Source of the DNA: a virus
Strand: one strand, 5' to 3'
DNA: 33,525 bases
Virus record (IMG/VR): IMGVR_UViG_3300009425_002477
Span: 1 to 33,525 of that record
Shown here piece after piece: positions 16,794 to 23,072 of this stretch. The notes under the pieces were generated by a model. It saw nothing but the letters and a program-made list of their open reading frames with translations. It was not told the origin of the DNA and ran no database searches. The first letter of the stretch is position 1; each line of letters starts with the position of its first letter. Made by a program: the position numbers and the translations under genes.

Positions 16794-18102
16794 TTTGATA
16801 AAATATTTTTTTTGTGGTGATAAAACCGTTTGACCATTCAGTCTTTATTATATAAAGGCCAGGTGATATTCTACTAACATCCGATATCACCCTACCATCT
16901 ATACCAATAATAGATGATTTAATTACTTCACTGATTGATTTTTCTATTATAGGTTGAGGTTTTGGCATATCAATAATACTTCCTGTAGTACAATCCATCC
17001 CATAATATTCAAGGAATGTCATTAATTCATCAACCCCAACACCATTAGTTCCATAATTAGATAGAAACACATTCAAATCAGAAACTCCAACAATACCATC
17101 CCCATCAAAATCATATGGGCAAGTATCTTCAACATCACAAACACTCCCATCAGTTATCAGTGAGGGTCTATAAACCAACATACCATGCATTCTATCTGAT
17201 TGTCCAGGTGTGAATCTTGTGCAACAAGGGTCGGCGTAGTAATCCATATAATTATCTAATAGAGGATTTAGTTCGGGACATGTAGGATTATTACAACTCC
17301 AATTTACTAAGGTGGGAGGGGTATCACATACATAATCCCCTTGTTGCAAGCAATTTACCTCTTCATCCACACTATCGCACGAAGCATTAATATTAAAAAT
17401 ATGGTATAACCCTAAATAATGACCCATCTCGTGAACTAAAGTCCTATTTAACCCAAAATTAGTACTTGATGTAAATCCAAAAGCATTAGTCCTTACATAC
17501 ACCCCATATGGGGCAGGAGGAGTGTAAGCGAATCCGAGTGGATTACCCGACCAAGGTACTACGTATATATTACAATAGTTAAATGACGCATAAGATAATG
17601 CGGAGTACATACTTAGATGAGTATTATATACATTATCAATATCCCCTAATCCCAAATCTCCCCAATCATAATAGCGAATACCATCAATATCATCACCCGA
17701 TGGTGATAGACCAGCAATACAAAAATCGATTTGGGTATTTGCGTCAGATAAATCAGAAAATACTCCTGCGAAATTCTCAGCAAGATTAGTAACTGTTTCC
17801 TTCACAAATTCCTCCGTCAAGTGAGAACCTACTCCATAATCCTCTCCCTCATGTATAACATGTACAATAACAGGTACAATAATAGGGTCAGGAGCCGTTC
17901 TTTGGATGTTTTTGTGAGAATTTTGATTAAATTTCAAAACTTTCATATAATCCCGTGAATATTCTGGGTCCTCCATAGCTCTTGTGTGGACTTCGTCAGT
18001 TCCACATTTTTCTACCTCTACCGAGCTGAAAACATGTTGGGTGCTTTGAGCTGATAAGAAAAAGGGTAGTAATATTAGAGGTACTATTAAAAATCGACAC
18101 AT
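16783..18102 (-). CDS. Secreted M43 (pappalysin-type) metalloprotease with dockerin-like repeat and T9SS type A domain
   Basis: A 439-residue exported enzyme. Residues 1-18 form the signal peptide (MCRFLIVPLILLPFFLSA). The catalytic domain (about 70-310) carries HEMGHYLGLYH at 224-234, the metzincin zinc motif HExxHxxGxxH, and NYMDYY at 284-289 with the Met-turn Met286. This pattern and the Cys-rich loop (CNNPTCPELNP) fit family M43, whose bacterial members cut extracellular or surface proteins. Residues 331-347 (DFDGDGIVGVSDLNVFL) are a calcium-binding dockerin-like EF loop. Residues ~388-439 (SSIIGIDGRVISDV...GLYIIKTEWSNGF) fit the type A T9SS sorting domain. It is followed by, and overlaps, the type B cargo gene. 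The context is the phage head cluster, so it is best read as a moron acting outside the infected cell. Confidence 0.88.
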   Translation of the reverse strand: MCRFLIVPLILLPFFLSAQSTQHVFSSVEVEKCGTDEVHTRAMEDPEYSRDYMKVLKFNQNSHKNIQRTAPDPIIVPVIVHVIHEGEDYGVGSHLTEEFVKETVTNLAENFAGVFSDLSDANTQIDFCIAGLSPSGDDIDGIRYYDWGDLGLGDIDNVYNTHLSMYSALSYASFNYCNIYVVPWSGNPLGFAYTPPAPYGVYVRTNAFGFTSSTNFGLNRTLVHEMGHYLGLYHIFNINASCDSVDEEVNCLQQGDYVCDTPPTLVNWSCNNPTCPELNPLLDNYMDYYADPCCTRFTPGQSDRMHGMLVYRPSLITDGSVCDVEDTCPYDFDGDGIVGVSDLNVFLSNYGTNGVGVDELMTFLEYYGMDCTTGSIIDMPKPQPIIEKSISEVIKSSIIGIDGRVISDVSRISPGLYIIKTEWSNGFITTKKIFYQNEK

Positions 18103-18109
18103 CTAAGGG

Positions 18110-18154
18110 TATATATAAGCGTTTGTAATAATATATTATTATCCCTTATAAATA
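18110..18154 (-). promoter_or_regulatory. Candidate promoter(s) of the T9SS cargo operon
   Basis: Minus-strand TATTTATA at 18147-18154, 44 nt before the metalloprotease start, at almost the same distance as in the related module A (40 nt). A second element, TATATATA at 18110-18117, is 7 nt from the start. Either could drive late expression. Confidence 0.45.
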
Positions 18155-18230
18155 TCTGTTAATTTAAAAAAGATAACTTTATTCATTATAAGGCAAAAAA
18201 AAATCGGGGGTATCCCGATTCTTATTTTTT
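18146..18230 (-). repeat. Promoter/terminator module, copy B
   Basis: Partner of 15030-15115. Shared landmarks are TTATAAATAT, AATT, AAAAA, TTTATTC and GC followed by nine A and TCG, all at equal spacing, then ATTCTT and a T run. It separates the DUF4494-like gene (terminator) from the cargo operon (promoter). Confidence 0.6.
18195..18220 (-). terminator. Intrinsic terminator after the prohead protease operon
   Basis: Stem AATCGGG / CCCGATT (18202-18208 with 18214-18220), loop GGTAT; on the minus strand followed by nine T. It lies 28 nt after the stop of the 18248-18466 gene. Confidence 0.8.
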
Positions 18231-18247
18231 TAATGTGTGATTTAATT

Positions 18248-18466
18248 TTACTCAAATACCTCATCAATTTTACTTTCAACACATGCGGTAATTCTCCAAT
18301 CATATGTGAATCCTTCAAAACTGTTAGTCACTTTAGATTCAACATCTGTTATACTAAAACCTTTAACTAATTTTTCCTCTCTAATTTTCTTAATTTTACC
18401 TGTATTCTCATCAGGTAAATCATACTGTACTTTTGCTACAAAGTATTTGTCTTGCATTGTTTCCAT
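18248..18466 (-). CDS. DUF4494-like small protein
   Basis: A 72-residue protein: METMQDKYFVAKVQYDLP then KKIREEKLVKGFSITDVESKV and FEGFTYDWRITACVESKIDEVF. The strand-turn-strand opening with YFVAKVQY, the central LVKGFSITDVE and the acidic-aromatic end fit the DUF4494 pattern I know from Bacteroidetes and their phages; function is unknown. It follows the prohead protease gene after 21 nt, ends at a terminator, and has no late octamer directly upstream, so it is probably co-transcribed with the protease. The start at the first Met is used; Met4 is an alternative. Confidence 0.7.
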   Translation of the reverse strand: METMQDKYFVAKVQYDLPDENTGKIKKIREEKLVKGFSITDVESKVTNSFEGFTYDWRITACVESKIDEVFE

Positions 18467-18487
18467 AGTTTTCTTTTTTTATAATGT

Positions 18488-19210
18488 TTAATACCCTAAA
18501 TAATCGGATAATTTTTTCATTAAGTCAAGTGATTTTCCTAAACCTTTTTCAGGTTCTGTCATTGAACTCCTTTGTACGGTCTCCTCTTCAATATTCTCAT
18601 CATACTTCATTCTATCGTCTTGATTAAGGAATAAGTATGCTCCTGGTGTGGATGGAGATGAAACTAAATCAAAACATATTAACTCAAAGTCTTCCTGTAC
18701 CTCGTTTTTCTCACCCTTCTTAACCAATGAACCTACTCCACGAGACGATACTCCCATCGTAACCCCTTGTCTCATAAGATTCGCCGCTTGGTCTCCCGGA
18801 CAAGATACTATACCACTATCATGAAATCCTGGTGATGTTAATAATTTTATCTTACCCATTAATACGTTTCCTTCCCACCATATATCAGTAATTAAATGTG
18901 ATACACGGTCTAAATCAATTAAAGATGATTCAGGATGATTAAGTTCAGATATTGATAAACCTTTTTTTATGGCATCTTTATATTTCTCGCCTTCTCTTCT
19001 TAGTATTTTTTCGGGATATATTCTTCCATTCCTGTTCGGAGTATTATACTTTTGTAACACTGCGTAAAATTCAAATGGTTTAGAATGGTCTAATTTACCA
19101 TAAGATTCTTTTATAATGTCAGCATTACGCTTATCGTTTGGGTTTATAAACCCTGCATCCCACTCAATCAATATTCCTTTGCCGGTGTCGTTTGGTCCTA
19201 ATATTTTCAT
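18488..19210 (-). CDS. Prohead core protease, T4 gp21-like
   Basis: A 240-residue protein with the fold and motifs of the S77/U9-type prohead proteases of T4 relatives: FEFYAVLQKYNTPNRNGRIYP at 46-66, SELNHPESS at 88-96 holding the likely catalytic His92, and GVSSRGVGS at 153-161 with the likely catalytic Ser (155 or 156). The length is close to T4 gp21 (212 aa). It should self-activate inside the prohead and cut scaffold and capsid at (I/L)-x-E sites; the capsid here has such a site at residue 60. It has a late octamer 11 nt before the start and is followed by the DUF4494-like gene. The usual T4 neighbour, the scaffold gene, is displaced by the 3-kb T9SS cassette. Confidence 0.9.
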   Translation of the reverse strand: MKILGPNDTGKGILIEWDAGFINPNDKRNADIIKESYGKLDHSKPFEFYAVLQKYNTPNRNGRIYPEKILRREGEKYKDAIKKGLSISELNHPESSLIDLDRVSHLITDIWWEGNVLMGKIKLLTSPGFHDSGIVSCPGDQAANLMRQGVTMGVSSRGVGSLVKKGEKNEVQEDFELICFDLVSSPSTPGAYLFLNQDDRMKYDENIEEETVQRSSMTEPEKGLGKSLDLMKKLSDYLGY

Positions 19211-19221
19211 ATGTTTTATTT

Positions 19222-19229
19222 TATAAATA
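19222..19229 (-). promoter_or_regulatory. Candidate late promoter of the prohead protease
   Basis: Minus-strand TATTTATA, 11 nt before the start at 19210, followed by AAATAAAACAT. It lies in the 21-nt gap after the 126-aa gene. Confidence 0.6.
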
Positions 19230-19231
19230 TC

Positions 19232-19612
19232 TTATAAATGTAATTCTACATCCCATTCACTTATTTGAATTGGTGTTAATCTCAATATTTTTTCATTTAG
19301 TTTACTGGATAAAAACAATTTATACTCCATTGCTAATTGGGTATCTTCCATTTCTCCCGGCCATAAAGCCCAATTAACGGCAAACTCGGTCACGTCCTTC
19401 CCATTATATAGTACTTCATCGACATCCACGGCTAAAATCAAATTATCTTCCTCGTCTAAATTACCTTTTAAGAAAACACTTGATGGTTTTATGTAGACTT
19501 GTCCATGCTCCCAAATATAATCATTAATATTGATTAGGTTATTTAAATTATCCAATGCAGTATTTGACTCAAATAATCTTGTTGATTGATTTTCAGTAAT
19601 AACTATTTTCAT
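19232..19612 (-). CDS. Unknown 126-aa protein
   Basis: Begins MKIVITENQSTRLFES, an opening I have seen in small Bacteroidetes phage proteins, then a mixed alpha/beta body with VYIKPSSVFLKG, LILAVDVDEVLYNGKDV and an aromatic stretch (FAVNWALWPGEMED). No catalytic pattern is clear and no membrane segment is present. It lies between the 145-aa gene and the prohead protease, in the part of the head cluster where T4 has gp67/gp68, and has one of the best late octamers. A head-assembly role is inferred from position only. Confidence 0.7.
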   Translation of the reverse strand: MKIVITENQSTRLFESNTALDNLNNLININDYIWEHGQVYIKPSSVFLKGNLDEEDNLILAVDVDEVLYNGKDVTEFAVNWALWPGEMEDTQLAMEYKLFLSSKLNEKILRLTPIQISEWDVELHL

Positions 19613-19625
19613 TTAAATGTTTTAA

Positions 19626-19633
19626 TATAAATA
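19626..19633 (-). promoter_or_regulatory. Candidate late promoter TATTTATA
   Basis: Minus-strand TATTTATA 13 nt before the start at 19612, followed by TTAAAACA, the same bases that follow the octamer at 7074. Confidence 0.6.
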
Positions 19634-19635
19634 TA

Positions 19636-20073
19636 TCAGATTGTTTGTTTCTTAGTTTTATGTAGAATGAAATGTTTCGACTTAGTTAATGGATAACCGT
19701 AAACCGTATTTACAATTTGTCTTACTCTATCTCTTAATATTAACGATTTAAAGTCAATATGTTCTTTTACAAACAATGTCATCTCTAAATTCATAAAACT
19801 TCTCTTACCTAATTGTATACCACTACTCCTTAAATCTAAATCAACTATATTGTGTTTTTCAAATATTATTGGGTCAACTACATCTAATAAATGATGTCTA
19901 ATATTTCTTTCTAACATTCCTGTAACTCTTGACCAATTTTCTACAGTCGTAGTTGGCTCAACCCAACTTTGGATGATTATGTAAACTGACTTTAATTTTT
20001 TTGAATCAACTGTGCCATAACTACACTTTGCATTTTTGTATCCCGTTAACTGAGAGGTTTTTCCTTTTTTCAT
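19636..20073 (-). CDS. Unknown 145-aa protein
   Basis: A basic protein (MKKGKTSQLTGYKNAKCSYG...) with a central strand KSVYIIIQSWVEP, a middle part VVDPIIFEKHNIVDLDLRSSGIQLGKRSFMNLEMTLFVKEH and a Lys/His-rich end. This suggests a small alpha/beta fold. The ILRDRVRQIVNTVYGYPLTKSKHF segment near the C-terminus is basic and helical. No family is recognised. It sits alone between the divergent bS21 gene and the 126-aa gene. Upstream AT sequence holds TATATTGAAAATAAACATT-type elements but no clean octamer. A head-completion or neck protein is possible from position. Confidence 0.65.
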   Translation of the reverse strand: MKKGKTSQLTGYKNAKCSYGTVDSKKLKSVYIIIQSWVEPTTTVENWSRVTGMLERNIRHHLLDVVDPIIFEKHNIVDLDLRSSGIQLGKRSFMNLEMTLFVKEHIDFKSLILRDRVRQIVNTVYGYPLTKSKHFILHKTKKQTI

Positions 20074-20160
20074 ATATTTTCATAATGTTCTAATGTTTAT
20101 TTTCAATATAAAATGTAACCATAAAAATATCGATTGTCAAAGGATTGGTAAATACTTGGA

Positions 20161-20168
20161 TATTTATT
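20161..20168 (+). promoter_or_regulatory. Octamer-like element before bS21 gene
   Basis: TATTTATT on the plus strand, one mismatch from the late octamer, 16 nt before the bS21 ATG at 20185. There is no Shine-Dalgarno sequence next to the ATG; the only AAAGGA (20138-20143) is about 40 nt upstream. Confidence 0.4.
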
Positions 20169-20184
20169 AATGATAACAATAAAT

Positions 20185-20376
20185 ATGATAATAATAAAAG
20201 TAGGTAAAAACGAAAATATAGAAAAGGTACTAAAAAGGTACAAGAATAAAGTCTATAAAACTAAACTTTTGATAAAAGTTCGAGAGTATAAGGAATATAC
20301 TAAAAAATCGGAAGTAAAACGAAAAGAGAAGTTAAAGTCCATTTATGTGCAAAAAATAAAGGGTATAGAAAACTAA
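20185..20376 (+). CDS. rpsU: Ribosomal protein bS21 homologue
   Basis: A 63-residue basic protein that reads as bS21 along its whole length: MIIIKVGKNENIEKVLKRYKNKVYKT at the start (cellular bS21: MIIIPVKEGENIDRALKRYKRKF), then KSEVKRKEKLKSIYVQK at 41-57, the end typical of Bacteroidetes bS21. The ATG at 20185 is chosen because it gives exactly this start; an in-frame ATG at 20170 would add MITIN. Tyr54 falls where I recall Bacteroidetes bS21 having the aromatic residue that helps bury the 16S anti-Shine-Dalgarno. Phage bS21 genes are known; they are thought to enter host ribosomes and favour phage mRNA. The gene is a lone plus-strand unit inside the minus-strand head cluster, and its stop codon lies in the loop of a hairpin. 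Confidence 0.9.
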   Translation: MIIIKVGKNENIEKVLKRYKNKVYKTKLLIKVREYKEYTKKSEVKRKEKLKSIYVQKIKGIEN

Positions 20377-20385
20377 ACCCTTTAT
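20356..20385. terminator. Shared terminator of bS21 and 20416 genes
   Basis: Nine-bp stem ATAAAGGGT / ACCCTTTAT (20356-20364 with 20377-20385) around a 12-nt loop that includes the bS21 stop. On the minus strand it is followed by T-rich sequence, so it should also end the convergent gene at 20416. Confidence 0.7.
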
Positions 20386-20415
20386 TAAGTATATTATTAT
20401 ATTTCTTTTAAACCT

Positions 20416-21150
20416 CTATAGTCCCTGTTCTAATTGTTTCAACTTATATAATGAAGTCAATGAAACATCCGATTCATTAATCTTTTCAATAGTCTTTTTA
20501 ACTTGGTCATTTAATTCAATATCTTTAGACTCGTTTATCTTTTCAGATAATTTAGATAAAACCACTTTTTTAGATTTAATTATCTCTTCAGATAATTCAC
20601 TTTTATTTAAAGATAAAAGACTTTTTAATTCCTTTTGTTCTTCCTCACTAATATTATCATATTCTTTATTAAAGGTATTTGTCGCGATACTAATCATTGA
20701 ACTTATTGGAATATTAAATGACTCTAAAACATTTTCCGATTTAATGGATTTTCCTAATAATTTTTTAATATTATTTTTACATTCTAATACTTTCTCTAAA
20801 TGCTTAATAGATTTATTATAAACAATAGTATCTATATCATTATATGAGTTAGTTACCGATTTACTCAAATTTTCAGAAATCCACATATCGACTTCCTTTA
20901 TTTTACTTTTTTCACTTACAACAATTTTCTTAATGATTTCAATACTTTCGTTAATATAATCATCTAAAATATCATTAGACAGTCCTTTATTTTTAGATAA
21001 CTCATCATATAAAAAATACGCTTCAGCAAGTTTTGCATTATCTATTATATTTTTTTTGAAAGATATTGTATTACTCTTAAAAGAGTTTTTACTATACGAT
21101 TCCACCATTAAAGATTCTATATTTGATTTTATTTGTCCGAATTTACTCAT
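20416..21150 (-). CDS. Helical protein next to portal, possible prohead core protein
   Basis: A 244-residue, almost wholly helical protein rich in Lys, Ser, Glu, Ile and Asn, with long coiled-coil stretches (ISEEEQKELKSLLSLNKSELSEEIIKSKKVVLSKLSEKIN, about 165-205, shown here only as its trend of charged heptads). There is no Cys/His cluster or catalytic motif. It follows the portal gene after a 20-nt gap with a clean late octamer. In T4 the genes between portal and prohead protease encode small prohead core proteins (gp67, gp68); the position suggests an equivalent, but the sequence itself does not show homology. Confidence 0.65.
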   Translation of the reverse strand: MSKFGQIKSNIESLMVESYSKNSFKSNTISFKKNIIDNAKLAEAYFLYDELSKNKGLSNDILDDYINESIEIIKKIVVSEKSKIKEVDMWISENLSKSVTNSYNDIDTIVYNKSIKHLEKVLECKNNIKKLLGKSIKSENVLESFNIPISSMISIATNTFNKEYDNISEEEQKELKSLLSLNKSELSEEIIKSKKVVLSKLSEKINESKDIELNDQVKKTIEKINESDVSLTSLYKLKQLEQGL

Positions 21151-21162
21151 AATCTTTTTTAT

Positions 21163-21170
21163 TATAAATA
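21163..21170 (-). promoter_or_regulatory. Candidate late promoter TATTTATA
   Basis: Minus-strand TATTTATA, 12 nt before the start at 21150 and touching the portal stop codon, followed by ATAAAAAAG. Confidence 0.6.
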
Positions 21171-23024
21171 TTACTTATGTAGTAATGTTTTCAATTTATC
21201 TTCGATTTCCCCTAAAGACTTTCTACCTCTAGATAAATCTATTTGTGAAATACCTGTTATCATATTATCTTCTAATACAATATTTAAGTCTTTTCCATTA
21301 AATCCTTCAGGAGTAATCTCTTCACCTCCACCACCTATATCTGTACCGGTATCTCCTAAGGCACCACCTAAGTCACCACCTAAGTCACCACCTAAGTCAC
21401 CACCAAATCCTGAGTCTCCTCCAAATCCTGTATCAGAAGGTTCAGTAACTTCACCTTCGGGAGCACCTCCCTCACCAGGTTTATCGCCATATAGTTTATC
21501 GATATTCGCGAATATACCTGTTTTAGAAATTGTTTCTGATGTTTTTTCAAGTTCAGCACCAACTGCCCTTTCAATTCTTTGTTGTTGTAAATCTAACTTA
21601 ATTTCTTCATCTGAAAAACCAAGTATATGTTTTTTAGCCCATGAAGATGAAACGGGTTGAATTCCGTTTCCTGGGTCTGAAACCGAGTCTCGATAGAGAG
21701 CTACTTTTTGTTGCCATTGCTCTACTTTAAGAAGGTCTGCTTGTGTTGATGGGTTAGTAAGTCCTAATGTGAAGTTACTTAATTCATCTTCAAACCCTAA
21801 TAAATATAAGTGAATAATAGCTACCTTATTTAATTCCTGAATCATAGATTTTTGAATTCTATTAATTGTACGAGCAAATCTAATATCTTGTAACGCTAAG
21901 TTCTTACCGTCACCCACAACAGATTCGAAACCTAAAAATGTTTTAGGAACACGAAGTGCCGTTAAAAGTTTCTTTTGGATATACTCAATATCTGCAATTT
22001 CAGATAAATTTTGAGCCCCTGGTAATGTATCAATTGGATTCGGTGCATTAGCGTCTCGAACAGGTATGAAATAATCTTGGTCTACGGCCATTTGATTGTA
22101 TCTTAAATCAACGTTACCATTTTCTGAATCAACAATTTGGTCTCTTTTAAACTTATTAGCCACTCTTTGAACATATGCTTCGACATCTTTATCGTCCATA
22201 TTACCAACAAAGACTTTAAATACCCTTCTTTCAGGAGCCCTTGATGTTCTATATATTAACATTGCATCCTCAGAAAGGATAAGTTGTTTCCATATTCTTC
22301 TACCTTTTTCTAACATAGAAGTACCATATGGTAATTTACGGTCATCACCTAATAATCTAAAATGTGCAACTTCCCAAGTATTGAATACGACATCCTTAGT
22401 TTGCCATAAAAATTTAAGTGAGTCATTATCAGTATCAGTACTATTTCTTTCAGGTTTAATTTTCATACCCCTTTCCTGACGAGTAATTTCAATATTAGGA
22501 AGTTGTTGAACTCCCATCACACCTCTTTCAGGGTCTAATTTTAAATAAACAAAATTATCACCGTATTTACAAGTATTTCTTGTCCACATAGGTAAATTAG
22601 TGCTAATGTCCAATCTATTATTAAATAGGTCACCTAATACCGATTTAATTCTTTTACTTTCTGAATAAATTTGTAATATAAATCCATCCTCATTTGAAGT
22701 TGTCGATTCTTCAGCATAGATATCTAATGCCGCTGAAATCTCAGGAGTATACTCCATACTTTCATAATCGTAGAAAGACGCTAATCGGGTTGGTTCGTAA
22801 TATACTGCTTGAGTATATAAGTTATTTTCAATCTTTTGCCATTGTTGACCAAGATATAAAGTCTGTTGTGCTTGAAGTTTTTCTCTTTCATACTCCTTCT
22901 TATCTGGAGTCTTTAAAAGTTCTTTTTTATCAAACTTAAACACAGGCGCTTGTTGGTCCAATGTAGAATCAGGACCAAATACCTTAGTAAGTCTTTGCCA
23001 TACTGTATAATTTTGTTGTGCCAT
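21171..23024 (-). CDS. Portal protein, T4 gp20-like
   Basis: A 617-residue protein with gp20 features: YEPTRLASFYDYESMEYTPEISAALDIYAEE (about 75-106), MWTRNTCKYGDNFVYLKLDP, VAHFRLLGDDRKLPYGTSML and WKQLILSEDAMLIYRTSRAPERRVF (about 245-270), DTLPGAQNLSEIADIEYIQKKLLTALRVPKTFLGF (about 335-370) and LALQDIRFARTINRIQK. These are the strongest conserved blocks of T4-type portals. It forms the dodecameric vertex through which DNA enters and leaves and to which the terminase docks. Beyond ~500 the protein has a Gly/Asp tail with GGDL repeats (12-bp DNA units near 21363-21404) that gp20 lacks. The gene lies 48 nt after the terminase gene, with a one-mismatch octamer in the gap. Confidence 0.92.
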   Translation of the reverse strand: MAQQNYTVWQRLTKVFGPDSTLDQQAPVFKFDKKELLKTPDKKEYEREKLQAQQTLYLGQQWQKIENNLYTQAVYYEPTRLASFYDYESMEYTPEISAALDIYAEESTTSNEDGFILQIYSESKRIKSVLGDLFNNRLDISTNLPMWTRNTCKYGDNFVYLKLDPERGVMGVQQLPNIEITRQERGMKIKPERNSTDTDNDSLKFLWQTKDVVFNTWEVAHFRLLGDDRKLPYGTSMLEKGRRIWKQLILSEDAMLIYRTSRAPERRVFKVFVGNMDDKDVEAYVQRVANKFKRDQIVDSENGNVDLRYNQMAVDQDYFIPVRDANAPNPIDTLPGAQNLSEIADIEYIQKKLLTALRVPKTFLGFESVVGDGKNLALQDIRFARTINRIQKSMIQELNKVAIIHLYLLGFEDELSNFTLGLTNPSTQADLLKVEQWQQKVALYRDSVSDPGNGIQPVSSSWAKKHILGFSDEEIKLDLQQQRIERAVGAELEKTSETISKTGIFANIDKLYGDKPGEGGAPEGEVTEPSDTGFGGDSGFGGDLGGDLGGDLGGALGDTGTDIGGGGEEITPEGFNGKDLNIVLEDNMITGISQIDLSRGRKSLGEIEDKLKTLLHK

Positions 23025-23036
23025 ATGTTCTTTTTA

Positions 23037-23044
23037 CATAAATA
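23037..23044 (-). promoter_or_regulatory. Late promoter-like element before portal
   Basis: Minus-strand TATTTATG (one mismatch from TATTTATA), 12 nt before the start at 23024, followed by TAAAAAGAACAT. Confidence 0.5.
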
Positions 23045-23072
23045 GTAAGGTTATTTGAATTAAACTAAATGT

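Noticed and set aside
20170-20184. Earlier in-frame ATG for the bS21 gene
   Set aside because: It would add five residues (MITIN) before the start that matches bS21 exactly and would sit 1 nt from the octamer-like element.
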